From the NCBI GenBank assembly GCA_017621845.1, contig JAGASI010000008.1:38890-102889 (forward strand): 64,000 bases of DNA, read 5' to 3'. Shown piece after piece: positions 24,420 through 33,234 of the stretch (positions within the stretch are counted from its first letter, which is position 1; each line of letters starts with the position of its first letter). The DNA is from Muribaculaceae bacterium. GTDB lineage: Bacteria; Bacteroidota; Bacteroidia; Bacteroidales; Muribaculaceae. Both the position numbers and the translations under genes were made by a program. The notes beneath the pieces were generated by a model, which was not told where the DNA came from, did no database searches, and saw only the letters and a list, made by a program, of their open reading frames with translations.

Positions 24420-25721
24420 TCATGATGGTCCCTGGGATTTCACATTGATTTTTTTGTGCAATGGCGCTGCTGTAGCTTTTATTGAACGACTATACACCTT
24501 GTCTTCAAGTTGAATATATAGAGTGTTATCATTGAATTGAAATGCCACCGGCGTCGCGTGGAATGGATACCTCAGTATGGCACGCACGCGGCCATTTTGG
24601 TCGGCAATCTGTATACCCATCGAAGTCGCCACGTACAGGTTGCCATCATAGTCAAAAGCCATACCCACAACGCCCGGGTCAGTAAACGTCATATCATGAA
24701 GCAGGTAAGTATTCTGCCATATATGAGGCGTATCAATATTGGCTGTCTGTAGCCACTGACTACCCGGCAACACTTTCACTATATACGAACTGTCAGGATA
24801 AACGACAGTCGTCTGAGCCGGAATTACAACGGTCGTGGTGTCAAGTTGCCAACCGGTCTCACCCTCGAGTAACGGAGTAATAAAATTATTGGCTGTATTA
24901 CCGGGTGTGAGCGACCGGGGATAATCACGCCACAACCATTTCATGACATCGGGGAACAACCTGGTACCCGGTATTATCGAATGTCCGGTATCATCCCATC
25001 GGCAGTCTATATCATATCCGGCAAACTTAAGCGACGACGCCAACAACTGATTTTGCTCAAACCAATGACCAAACAATGGATTCCAAGCATCCTTACTACC
25101 ATCATGAATAAACATTCTCAGTGGCAATGGCTCGGTTTTGCGAACAATAGCAGGCAATAAATCGCCTCCTCTCATCGATACATAGGTACCGCACGTGGTA
25201 AACACACGCCGGAACAAGTCAGGTCGTTGCCATGCAACAACAAACGAGCCTATGCCTCCCGAACTGGCTCCGGAAATAGCACGACAGTCGGGATTATCAC
25301 TGATACATACCCGTCGTCCGTCAGCAGTGGTAAGTCTTGAGGCGGCTGGCAAAAGTTCGGTCTCTATAAATCGAGCAAGCCGTCCGTCAATGGCGTCATA
25401 TTCATTGGAGCGATTATAACGTACTGTTTTGCCATACATATCCTTGACCTCCCCCGGCTGAAAGTATACCCCTATAGTTATAGGCATGTCTCCTGCTTTT
25501 ATTAGAGAGTCTATGACATCCGGAGCATGATATAAAGGTCCGTCCAGACCGACATAGAGACAAGCCGGCGTGTTACCGTCATACCCCTCAGGTATCGAAA
25601 CTTTATAAGTATGGACAGTATTGGGATAGACCAAACTATTGGGAATAGTATCACTGAGCATTTCATAAGCATATCCTGATACATAAAACAGTATACTTAT
25701 AAATAATAGTGGATAACGCAT
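24420..25721 (-). CDS. Secreted esterase with C-terminal propeller-like region
   Basis: An exported alpha/beta hydrolase of the Fes/esterase-D type. After a signal peptide (MRYPLLFISILFYVSGYAYE) the hydrolase has the nucleophile motif ISGASSGGIGSF and a late His in WDDTGHSI; MFIHDGSKDAW is near the expected acid. The last 100 residues (VGMAFDYDGNLYVATSMGIQIADQ) look like blades of a gluconolactonase/SMP-30 propeller, so it is a two-domain protein. The open frame reaches 25994, but ATG at 25721 starts the signal peptide. Likely substrates are esters on plant or host polysaccharides; not proven. Stands alone, convergent with surE. Confidence 0.82.
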   Translation of the reverse strand: MRYPLLFISILFYVSGYAYEMLSDTIPNSLVYPNTVHTYKVSIPEGYDGNTPACLYVGLDGPLYHAPDVIDSLIKAGDMPITIGVYFQPGEVKDMYGKTVRYNRSNEYDAIDGRLARFIETELLPAASRLTTADGRRVCISDNPDCRAISGASSGGIGSFVVAWQRPDLFRRVFTTCGTYVSMRGGDLLPAIVRKTEPLPLRMFIHDGSKDAWNPLFGHWFEQNQLLASSLKFAGYDIDCRWDDTGHSIIPGTRLFPDVMKWLWRDYPRSLTPGNTANNFITPLLEGETGWQLDTTTVVIPAQTTVVYPDSSYIVKVLPGSQWLQTANIDTPHIWQNTYLLHDMTFTDPGVVGMAFDYDGNLYVATSMGIQIADQNGRVRAILRYPFHATPVAFQFNDNTLYIQLEDKVYSRSIKATAAPLHKKINVKSQGPS

Positions 25722-25789
25722 ATTTACATCATTAAGGTTGTTATTGAAATGCAAAAATATTGATTTTTTTGTAGTAGCCGAATATCTTT

Positions 25790-25821
25790 TTTGTAGAATG
25801 TAAAGATTTTGTTTATTTTTG
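25790..25821 (+). promoter_or_regulatory. Promoter of the DUF695 gene
   Basis: Perfect TTTG (25790-25793), a 20-base spacer and perfect TATTTTTG (25814-25821). The start site would be near 25828, about 14 bases before the ATG at 25842. Confidence 0.7.
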
Positions 25822-25841
25822 TGACAAACAAATTTTATTTT

Positions 25842-26270
25842 ATGAAAGGAGAATGGTGGACATGCCCGACTGTCAGTGAGTCGGGAAAGACGGTGATAGT
25901 CACCGGACGTGAAGACATTAATAAATTTCGTGACAATCCCCGCTTTAACGTGCGTGTCGAGGTGTCGTGGGAATATGACGGAAATGCAACCCACGGCATG
26001 CCGGACGTAGAGACATCGATGATGATGGAAACAGTGACCGATCGCCTCACCGAAGTCTTTGACAAGGATCCTGTGGCTGTTCTTACCGGCATATACACCG
26101 GAGATGGACGTCGCGACTGGATTTTTTATACACTGAGTACCAATATCTTTGGACGCAAGCTCAATGAAGCCTTGACAGACTTGCCGGTTTTACCACTCTC
26201 CATATACTGTGAAAACGATTCAGAATGGAATGAGTATCAGGAAATGAAAGACAATAGTTATATCGAGTAA
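25842..26270 (+). CDS. DUF695 domain protein
   Basis: A 142-residue cytoplasmic protein of unknown function. The DUF695 domain covers nearly the whole length: MKGEWWTCP at the start, TGREDINKFRDNPRFNVRVEVSW in the middle, and AVLTGIYTGDGRRDWIFYT and YCENDSEWNEYQEM toward the end. ATG 25842 is chosen because it follows a consensus promoter and begins the domain; the frame also opens at 25809, which would lie inside the promoter. No operon partner; ends at a two-way terminator. Confidence 0.85.
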   Translation: MKGEWWTCPTVSESGKTVIVTGREDINKFRDNPRFNVRVEVSWEYDGNATHGMPDVETSMMMETVTDRLTEVFDKDPVAVLTGIYTGDGRRDWIFYTLSTNIFGRKLNEALTDLPVLPLSIYCENDSEWNEYQEMKDNSYIE

Positions 26271-26316
26271 TGGCAGCCCCCCATCCCGACAATTACCCCC
26301 CCTCAATAATATTAAA

Positions 26317-26353
26317 AAAATCGCGCCATTGATTATAATCATGACGCGATTTT
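26317..26353. terminator. Two-way terminator between DUF695 gene and amylase
   Basis: A 9-base stem (aaaatcgcg 26317-26325, cgcgatttt 26345-26353) with A runs on one side and T runs on the other, placed between two convergent genes. Confidence 0.75.
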
Positions 26354-26375
26354 AATATTTAATCAAGGAGGTTAT

Positions 26376-27818
26376 TTACTTGACATCCGAAGCATATAGA
26401 ATATATGAAGTGAGAGGAGCTACATTACCGGTAAGTGTACCATTTTTTACTTTAAAAATTGTGCCGTGCACACCGTCAGTATAGACTCCATCAGGGAGAG
26501 CAGTTGACATTTTGGCCTTAACTTTCTTGTTCGAAATATTTACAAGTGAAGCGCCCTTGTTACCACGGCCGACCTGTACCAAGTCGCCCTTGTCAGACAC
26601 AGTAATGGATTCGGGAAGTCCTGACATTTTGTCCCTGAAATAGTTGACGGCAACGACCTCAGGATGAAAGAACTCATCATTGCCACGGGCACCTATACGG
26701 TTATTGCCCCAATAGTTCTCGCGTGTAGAACCTGCGGGTCGACTATAGAATAGAGGTCTTCCACCTTGGCGCGAAGCGAGTATCACCCAGCCGGCCCTTA
26801 TCTGATCATCTGTAAGGCCTGCACTCTCGTGGGCATTGCAGTATGTGTCATGGCTCTCAACCCAAGATACCAGGTGCTCGGGGGCCACGGGGTGATGCCA
26901 GTTGATGATATCATGGTTCTTGGCATCGCCTGAGGCAAGAGCCTCACGCAGGGCATGACCATAAGAACTGGCAGTCTGATCAAAATATTCGGCATACTCG
27001 GTCTCCTTGGTATTTTTATCCTGAAGGACCTCTCCATATATGTAGATACTGTCAGGCATAAGCATCGACAGTCCATGGGCTCCTTCCTTACCTGTTGCTA
27101 CAGCCCAGAAGTTATTTTTCTTGGACTTGGCATCCAGTGGATCGGAAGGAAGACCTATATGCTTGGCTGTATCATATCTGAATCCTCGAGCTCCCAGATT
27201 GATCAAATCATTTACATACTGCAGATAATAATACTGAAAATCAGGATTCTCAGTATTAACATCGGGGAGCCCTCCCATCTGACCGGTAGTACATTGAAGA
27301 CGATCGTTATAGTCCTTGATTTCGGTAAAACCGTTGGCATGATATAGTTTGTCATGTCCACCCACTGCGTGATCCAGACCGGGAAGCACTGCATGGTGGT
27401 CAATGGCTGTATGATTGGGAAGAACATCGACAATTACCTTGACTCCATATTTGTAGGCACTGTCACACATAGCCTTGAAGGAATCTCGGTTACCAAGCAT
27501 ATAATTTCCGATAGTCCAATCGGTAGGTTGATAGTAATAATACCATTTACCCATAATCGAGTCACCCGGTTTACTAAACAGCGCTCGTCCTCCGCCATCT
27601 CCAACATAGCAGGCCTGGGCCGGTGATGTTTGTACATAATCATAGCCCGACTTAGCTATAAGTGGCATGTTGGCCGCGATTGTATCAAAAGACCATGTCC
27701 AGGCATGAAGTATTACTTCATTGTCGGCAGGACGAGTGGCCGCTGTGCGACCAAAAGATGGCATTGAGCACACAGCGATTGCTGCGGCCATACCACCCAA
27801 TAACATTTTGTGTTTCAT
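26376..27818 (-). CDS. Secreted alpha-amylase (GH13)
   Basis: Starch-degrading retaining glycosidase exported by a signal peptide (MKHKMLLGGMAAAIAVCSMPSFG). The barrel regions are present: VIVDVLPNHTA (region I), GFRYDTAKHIG with the Asp nucleophile (region II), IYIYGEVLQ with the Glu acid/base (region III) and WVESHDTYCN with the third Asp (region IV). A C-terminal beta domain ends the 480-residue protein. No lipobox is apparent, so it is periplasmic or secreted. It is not next to susC/susD-type genes. A second GH13 gene lies at 38374. Confidence 0.92.
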   Translation of the reverse strand: MKHKMLLGGMAAAIAVCSMPSFGRTAATRPADNEVILHAWTWSFDTIAANMPLIAKSGYDYVQTSPAQACYVGDGGGRALFSKPGDSIMGKWYYYYQPTDWTIGNYMLGNRDSFKAMCDSAYKYGVKVIVDVLPNHTAIDHHAVLPGLDHAVGGHDKLYHANGFTEIKDYNDRLQCTTGQMGGLPDVNTENPDFQYYYLQYVNDLINLGARGFRYDTAKHIGLPSDPLDAKSKKNNFWAVATGKEGAHGLSMLMPDSIYIYGEVLQDKNTKETEYAEYFDQTASSYGHALREALASGDAKNHDIINWHHPVAPEHLVSWVESHDTYCNAHESAGLTDDQIRAGWVILASRQGGRPLFYSRPAGSTRENYWGNNRIGARGNDEFFHPEVVAVNYFRDKMSGLPESITVSDKGDLVQVGRGNKGASLVNISNKKVKAKMSTALPDGVYTDGVHGTIFKVKNGTLTGNVAPLTSYILYASDVK

Positions 27819-28183
27819 GAATTTAAAATGAATTATTAAATGGTTAAGTTATAATCGATAAAAGTTAAAATCCGTCAATAGCAAACACACTTAATCTATC
27901 AGCAAATCAGACAAATACATCATATAAGCACTTTCCCCATATAACCGATTGGCCGGTGATGTTACCATCTGTTTTAACTAATAGAGCGTTGATATAAGCC
28001 TTATCAACCTCAAAGTTAATCATAAATCTTGACATGAACAAACACCATCCAAGAATTGAACGCGGGATGGAGACAATGTCAATAACGCCAATTAGACCGG
28101 CAATAAGGGTCAGGCGACTTAGAACTATAAGTTAAAATAATACTTTACAAGTCCATATTATTGATAATTCCGACAAATTTGAT
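27819..28183. other. Intergenic region between the amylase and NlpC/P60 genes
   Basis: About 365 A/T-rich bases between divergent genes. The one item seen is a 42-codon minus-strand frame with ATG at 28035 and a stop at 27907 (MSRFMINFEVDKAYINALL...), listed separately. No strong hairpin, and no clear promoter for the amylase beyond a weak TAACTTTT box near 27855-27862. Confidence 0.35.
27907..28035 (-). CDS. Candidate small protein upstream of the amylase gene
   Basis: A 42-residue frame (MSRFMINFEVDKAYINALL..., ending CLYDVFV) on the same strand as the amylase, starting with ATG and free of stops. Composition looks protein-like but there is no recognised family and no clear promoter. It may be chance or a leader peptide. 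Confidence 0.2.
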   Translation of the reverse strand: MSRFMINFEVDKAYINALLVKTDGNITGQSVIWGKCLYDVFV

Positions 28184-28191
28184 TAATTTTG
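28184..28191 (+). promoter_or_regulatory. -7 box before the NlpC/P60 gene
   Basis: TAATTTTG fits TAnnTTTG exactly; the -33 position shows only ATTG near 28160-28163. The predicted start site lies at or next to the ATG at 28197, so the mRNA may have almost no leader. Confidence 0.4.
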
Positions 28192-28196
28192 GCGAT

Positions 28197-29168
28197 ATGA
28201 AACTTCACTTGCTCTTATCACGATATATGCTTGGTGCTGTGATGGTGTCTCTGACATTGGGACTCGGGTCTTGCGGTTCGAGCAAAAAGACAACTGCCAA
28301 GCCCGCCACCGGACAACACCCTACTCATGGGACCAAGCCTATAGTAGGCCCCATGCATGGTCATAGTGGTGAAAAGCCTACCGAAAAGTACCAGAAGGAT
28401 CTTGTCTCGACTGCACGAAAATGGATAGGCACTCCTTACAAGTGGGGCGGAAATACCAAGGAGGGTGCTGACTGCTCAGGATTTGTTCTTGAAGTATATC
28501 GTGACGCTGTAGGTGTAAAATTGCCACGCACTTCTTATAACATGCAAGAATACTGCAACAAACTGGAGCCTGACAAACTCTTGATAGGCGACCTGGTATT
28601 CTTCAGTAGCGCCAAATCGGGTGGCAAAGTTGCCCATGTAGGAATGTACATCGGCAACAACCGCATGATACACTCGGCATCATCGAGAGGTGTAATTGAG
28701 AGCTCGCTCGACGAGAGCTATTGGGTAAAATATTATCATAGCGTAGGACGAGTACCGGCCATCGCCCAGATGTTGCCCGGGCGCAATAAGCCGACAGACA
28801 CCCCTCAGGCCCAGGGTGAAAGACAATTAGCCCTGACAACAAGTCCCCAGCCTATTGTTTCTAAAGCACGCAAGACCAAGCACTCATCCAAAAAGCAAAC
28901 CAAGACGGACAAAGATAATGACCCCCCATCACCTCATTCCTCACCTGTCCCTAAAACCGAGGTCAGTATAACACTGAACGAGATGGCATTGATGTCCAAA
29001 CAAGTAGAACCGACTCCCCCAGCTGTCACTCCCTCGGCTGTCACTCCCACGCCAGTGACTCCCTCTCCCGTACAAGACACGCCTCAACCGTCTCAGCCTC
29101 AAGACTCACCTGATGAGTCTCCCGAGACAATGGTTGCCAACGCTTTTGCTGGTATCAAGGCCCAATGA
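28197..29168 (+). CDS. NlpC/P60 family lipoprotein (cell-wall peptidase)
   Basis: Probable cell-wall endopeptidase anchored to a membrane. Signal peptide with lipobox LGLGSCGS, so Cys is lipidated. The NlpC/P60 domain (about residues 60-175) has the catalytic Cys in GGNTKEGADCSGFVLEVY, the His in GGKVAHVGMYIG and a polar third residue region MIHSASSRGV. After the domain comes a basic Lys stretch and a long Pro/Thr/Ser tail with repeats of TPSAVTP type, likely disordered. ATG at 28197 is used instead of 28161 because it opens the signal peptide and follows the -7 box. No operon partner. Confidence 0.9.
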   Translation: MKLHLLLSRYMLGAVMVSLTLGLGSCGSSKKTTAKPATGQHPTHGTKPIVGPMHGHSGEKPTEKYQKDLVSTARKWIGTPYKWGGNTKEGADCSGFVLEVYRDAVGVKLPRTSYNMQEYCNKLEPDKLLIGDLVFFSSAKSGGKVAHVGMYIGNNRMIHSASSRGVIESSLDESYWVKYYHSVGRVPAIAQMLPGRNKPTDTPQAQGERQLALTTSPQPIVSKARKTKHSSKKQTKTDKDNDPPSPHSSPVPKTEVSITLNEMALMSKQVEPTPPAVTPSAVTPTPVTPSPVQDTPQPSQPQDSPDESPETMVANAFAGIKAQ

Positions 29169-29302
29169 TAAACCATTAACCTCCAACCAATGTTATAGTA
29201 AATCATACCTATAAAACATATAGCATTTTACGGCATCCGCCCTATCATCTTTCAGTCCTCAATTAAGTCCATAACTCAATTTATATTCCATCCCTAAACT
29301 TC

Positions 29303-30742
29303 ATGTCCAACCAATCATCTCTTAACAAATTTAAGACACACATCCTATTCATTAAGACGCGAGTCTTGTCGGGATGGCAATATGTCAGCGAAGATGTTTG
29401 GCGCGACACGCGAGATATATGGTGGGTTAATATATGCAAGACACTAAACCTCTCTATCCGTTCATTCCTCAATACCGATATACAGTCACGCGCCTGTGCC
29501 ATGGCTTTCAGAACGATGCTGGCTATTGTTCCGGCTTTGGCTCTTCTGTTTGCAATAGGACGTGGCTTTGGGTTTCAGGATATTATCAAAAATGAATTAT
29601 ATGGTCTGGTACCGGCCCAACAAGAAGCTCTCTCCCATGCGATGACATATGTAGACTCTTATCTGAGTCAGACGAGCGAAGGCCTCTTTGTCGGTGTAGG
29701 CATCGCCTTCCTGTTGTACACCGTAATATCCCTGCTGATTAATGTCGAGGACTCGTTTAACCGCATCTGGAATGTAAGACATGGTCGTTCGATATGGCGC
29801 AAACTTACCGACTACACCGCCATATTACTGATACTCCCGGTGCTGATGATATGTGGTAGTGGACTGACAATATTTGTATCATCGACATTGCCCACGCTAC
29901 TTGACTGGGAATTCATAACACCCCTGACAACAGCATTATTGGAGGGAGCTTCATGGATATTCACGTGGCTATTCTTTGCCGGGGTATACATCCTCATCCC
30001 AAATACCAAAGTTAAAAAATCCAATGCCCTGATAGCCGGAGTTATTGCCGGAACCGGATTTTTAATTCTTCAATGGCTATTTGTATCAGGCCAATTGTAC
30101 GTCACACGATACAACGCAATATATGGTAGCTTCGCCTTAATACCACTACTCTTGATATGGCTACAACTCACATGGGTTATCACCTTATCAGGAGCACTCT
30201 TATGCTATGCATCACAGAATATATCGCGGTTCTCGTTCCAAAATGACATTGACAGCATTTCGGCACACTACAGAAGATGTGTGGCATTGGCTGTATGCTC
30301 GGTCGTTGTCAAGAGATTTAAAGAAGGACTGAGCGCCCCTACAGAATTGGGGATTTCGATAGCATATTCATTACCGTCCCAGCTGACATCTGATGTATGT
30401 GACCGTCTGATACGCTCGGGGGTGCTTAATACCACCATCATTGATGCCAAGAATGAAATCTATGGACTGCAACCGGCAATGGATATCTCCAGGTTGACAG
30501 TAAAATATGTATATAAGCAGTTGGACAATCTCGGTCGTGACGGTTTTATCGCCGGTTTTGACAAGAACTTCAAGGGTGTCATCGAATTGTCTGATAAAAT
30601 AAGCGACGCAATAGCCGGCGTCACATCAGACCGCCTTATCGGAGACCTTGAAATCACCCCTGAAGAAATCGCTCTCGATACCATCCACACTGTCGACCAC
30701 GTTAAATTTAAAATCAGGGACAACCACCCTATAACAAAATAA
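29303..30742 (+). CDS. YihY/BrkB family membrane protein
   Basis: A 479-residue inner membrane protein of the YihY (BrkB) family, once mis-annotated as ribonuclease BN; function unsettled. Six membrane helices in residues 60-310 include the family blocks RACAMAFRTMLAIVPALALLFA, NRIWNVRHGRSIWRKLTDY and YNAIYGSFALIPLLLIWLQLTW. The C-terminal 160 residues are soluble, with a winged-helix-like region (AYSLPSQLTSDVCDRLIRSGVL) seen in longer Bacteroidota members. The start ATG follows a gene-free gap of 134 bases. Precedes ridA. Confidence 0.88.
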   Translation: MSNQSSLNKFKTHILFIKTRVLSGWQYVSEDVWRDTRDIWWVNICKTLNLSIRSFLNTDIQSRACAMAFRTMLAIVPALALLFAIGRGFGFQDIIKNELYGLVPAQQEALSHAMTYVDSYLSQTSEGLFVGVGIAFLLYTVISLLINVEDSFNRIWNVRHGRSIWRKLTDYTAILLILPVLMICGSGLTIFVSSTLPTLLDWEFITPLTTALLEGASWIFTWLFFAGVYILIPNTKVKKSNALIAGVIAGTGFLILQWLFVSGQLYVTRYNAIYGSFALIPLLLIWLQLTWVITLSGALLCYASQNISRFSFQNDIDSISAHYRRCVALAVCSVVVKRFKEGLSAPTELGISIAYSLPSQLTSDVCDRLIRSGVLNTTIIDAKNEIYGLQPAMDISRLTVKYVYKQLDNLGRDGFIAGFDKNFKGVIELSDKISDAIAGVTSDRLIGDLEITPEEIALDTIHTVDHVKFKIRDNHPITK

Positions 30743-30776
30743 ACCCATTCATTAACAATCTAAAACACCTATTAAT

Positions 30777-31151
30777 ATGAAGAAAGTAATCGCAACGACA
30801 GCCGCTCCCGGCGCCATCGGCCCCTATAGCCAAGCCATTGACACCGGTACATTTGTCTATGCCTCAGGCCAAATACCCTTGAACCCCGCCACCGGCGAAA
30901 TACCTGAGGGCATAACCGCTCAGACCGAACAGTCTCTCAAAAATGTTCAGGCAATCCTCACTGAGGCAGGCCTAAGCGTGGATAACGTGGTCAAAACCAC
31001 TGTTTTCCTCGCCGACATGGGTGACTTTGCAGCCATGAACGAGGTATATGGCCGAGTATTCACCGAGCCCTATCCCGCACGTTCGGCGGTAGCTGTCCGC
31101 ACTCTTCCCAAGAATGTTCTCGTCGAGATTGAAGTTATCGCCGTAAGATAA
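30777..31151 (+). CDS. ridA: RidA family enamine/imine deaminase
   Basis: Hydrolyses reactive 2-aminoacrylate-type imines released by PLP enzymes, protecting metabolism. Family blocks: APGAIGPYSQAI near the N-terminus, YASGQIPLNPATGEIPEG, and the C-terminal EPYPARSAVAVRTLPKNVLVEIEVIAV, which contains the Arg that binds the carboxylate. At 124 residues it is full length; forms trimers in known members. Likely a stand-alone transcript or read from the upstream gene 34 bases away; followed by the hairpin 31161-31210. Confidence 0.95.
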   Translation: MKKVIATTAAPGAIGPYSQAIDTGTFVYASGQIPLNPATGEIPEGITAQTEQSLKNVQAILTEAGLSVDNVVKTTVFLADMGDFAAMNEVYGRVFTEPYPARSAVAVRTLPKNVLVEIEVIAVR

Positions 31152-31160
31152 AACACCACA

Positions 31161-31210
31161 ATGATGCATCATGACAGGTCCAGACATATTGGTCTATCAT
31201 GATGCATCAT
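31161..31210 (+). terminator. Hairpin between ridA and the ComM-like gene
   Basis: A 17-base stem with one G-T pair: atgatgcatcatgacag (31161-31177) and ctatcatgatgcatcat (31194-31210), loop 16 bases. Each arm holds the palindrome ATGATGCATCAT. No T run follows (gtaaaaac). Confidence 0.6.
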
Positions 31211-31247
31211 GTAAAAACACGTTACTAACCAATCCAATAAAAACACA

Positions 31248-32795
31248 TTGCTTGTCAAAACCTACGCCGGTGCTCTGCAGGGTGTCGATGCTATCATCAT
31301 AACAATTGAGGTGTCAGTAAGCCGTGGCATCATGTTCTCGCTCGTGGGGCTCCCCGATACCGCCATCAAGGAGTCTACTGACCGTATACGGTCGGCAGTT
31401 ACCGAGAACGGATATAAATTCCCGCGTGAACAAGTTGTTGTTAATCTTGCTCCAGCTGATGTGCGCAAGGAAGGTGCCTCATACGACCTGCCGATAGCCC
31501 TTGCTATACTTGCTGCTTCAGGAAACATTCAGGCCCCATTGCTTCACCGTTTCTTCATAATGGGCGAGTTATCGCTTGATGGCACAATAAAGCCCGTAAA
31601 AGGAATATTGCCAATGGCGATTGCAGCACGAGCCGGAGACTTTGACGCCATGATAGTACCTCGCGACAACGCCCGTGAAGCGGCTGTTGTCAACAATCTC
31701 AAGGTTATTGGTGTCGGCTCAATCCAAGAGGTCATCGCATATCTCGAGGGTAGTATTGAGATCCAACCTACCGTAGTGGACACCAGACGTGAATTTTATG
31801 ACAGTGTCGAGGTTTTCAGTGACGACATGGCCGATGTCAGAGGTCAAGAAAATGTCAAACGTGCACTTGAAGTTGCTGCCGCCGGTGGACATAATATTCT
31901 CATGTCGGGACCTCCCGGAGCCGGAAAGTCCATGATTGCACGTCGATTACCGTCAATAATGCCACCGTTGACCTTGGAGGAAGCACTCGAGACCACCAAG
32001 ATACATTCAGTAGCCGGCAAATTAGGATCCCAAGCCCGACTGATGACCTCACGTCCCTTCCGTGCGCCTCACCACACAATCTCTCCCGCAGCTCTTGTTG
32101 GCGGTGGCACATCGCCAATGCCGGGCGAAATATCACTTGCCCACAACGGCGTGCTCTTCCTGGATGAATTTCCTGAATTCCCTCGCTCGGTGCTTGAAGT
32201 CCTACGTCAACCACTTGAGGACCATCATATAAACGTGTCTCGTGTAAAATACTCGGTAGATTATCCGGCGCATTTTATGCTCGTGGCATCAATGAACCCT
32301 TGTCCATGCGGCTATTACAACCATCCCACACGACAGTGCACATGTTCTCCATCGGCTGTAGCACGCTATAAAAACCGTATCTCAGGTCCATTGCTCGACC
32401 GCATAGACATACATTGTGAAATATTGCCGGTCGACTTTGACGATCTCAGCTCCGAGGCCCCTCCTGCCGAGTCAAGTGCCGACATTCGCCAACGTGTCAT
32501 TGCAGCCCGAATGAAACAGATCAAACGTTTCAAAGACGAGCCATCGGTCAATAACAATGCATCAATGTCATCGAAGCTTATTAGAAAATACTGTAAACTG
32601 GATGAACAATCAATGGCTGTACTAAGGTCCGCAATGGAAAAATATGACATGTCGGCGCGAGCCTATGACCGCATCCTCAGAGTGGCACGCACCATTGCCG
32701 ACCTCGCCGATTCTGAAAACATACTCATGCCACATATCGCCGAGGCTATCTCTTACCGCACCATGGACCGCTCGACTTGGGACTCCCCATTCTGA
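31248..32795 (+). CDS. comM: YifB/ComM-type Mg-chelatase-like AAA+ ATPase
   Basis: AAA+ helicase-like protein; ComM in transformable bacteria drives branch migration during DNA uptake recombination. An N-terminal ChlI-like domain (GMLGLPD-type segment FSLVGLPDTAIKES) precedes Walker A MSGPPGAGKSMIARRLP near residues 219-235 and Walker B GVLFLDEFPEF near 300-310. A Cys set (NPCPCGYY...CTC) near 353-370 fits zinc binding. The start is TTG at 31248, giving MLVKTYAGALQG, which matches the family's usual first residues; there is no nearby in-frame ATG. 515 residues, complete. Ends before the terminator at 32890. Confidence 0.92.
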   Translation: MLVKTYAGALQGVDAIIITIEVSVSRGIMFSLVGLPDTAIKESTDRIRSAVTENGYKFPREQVVVNLAPADVRKEGASYDLPIALAILAASGNIQAPLLHRFFIMGELSLDGTIKPVKGILPMAIAARAGDFDAMIVPRDNAREAAVVNNLKVIGVGSIQEVIAYLEGSIEIQPTVVDTRREFYDSVEVFSDDMADVRGQENVKRALEVAAAGGHNILMSGPPGAGKSMIARRLPSIMPPLTLEEALETTKIHSVAGKLGSQARLMTSRPFRAPHHTISPAALVGGGTSPMPGEISLAHNGVLFLDEFPEFPRSVLEVLRQPLEDHHINVSRVKYSVDYPAHFMLVASMNPCPCGYYNHPTRQCTCSPSAVARYKNRISGPLLDRIDIHCEILPVDFDDLSSEAPPAESSADIRQRVIAARMKQIKRFKDEPSVNNNASMSSKLIRKYCKLDEQSMAVLRSAMEKYDMSARAYDRILRVARTIADLADSENILMPHIAEAISYRTMDRSTWDSPF

Positions 32796-32889
32796 ATCGG
32801 ATTATAAGAGCCCGGTGGTGGCTACGCAATATCAATCAAACCCAAACAGTAGTTTTAGCTCATCACAATAAAGTTGTCAGATTGATTAT

Positions 32890-32932
32890 GGCAACATCGT
32901 CCACCCTCTCAATCAGGGGTAACGATGTTGCC
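32890..32932 (+). terminator. Terminator after comM
   Basis: An 11-base perfect stem (ggcaacatcgt 32890-32900, acgatgttgcc 32922-32932) followed by TCTATTTTT. Confidence 0.8.
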
Positions 32933-33234
32933 TCTATTTTTATCCACCAATACCGATGCCGGGCCAATGAGCGTTGATACCCTGGCATGGTTTTTGTTTA
33001 TCATAGGGATAAAATACTTCCATCCTACTTTATGAAGGGAGGTTCTATTATTTGATTTTTCAGACTGGCGCATCGAGACAGAACCTCATTAAGCCTCGCC
33101 TGTCAGCCTTTGTCAGTTGCAAAATTAATGATTTGGTATGATATTTCAAAATATTTTTATGTCATTTTTTGTGTTTTTTGGAGGGTGGGTAAGCGATTGA
33201 TATAAAGACAAATACGAATTTCGAGTCGTTCTTG
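32933..33234. other. Gene-free stretch left of the IS element
   Basis: No gene. An 8-base inverted repeat (gaggttct 33040-33047, agaacctc near 33081-33088) is present but long-looped. The likely left end of the IS lies at about 33122. Confidence 0.4.

Noticed and set aside
29303..30742. Ribonuclease BN
   Set aside because: YihY/BrkB proteins were given this name in error; the sequence is a membrane protein with no nuclease motif.
33040..33088. Inverted repeat gaggttct/agaacctc as IS terminal repeat or terminator
   Set aside because: Only 8 bases with a loop of over 30; it is 80 bases outside the better IS end and has no matching copy on the right side.
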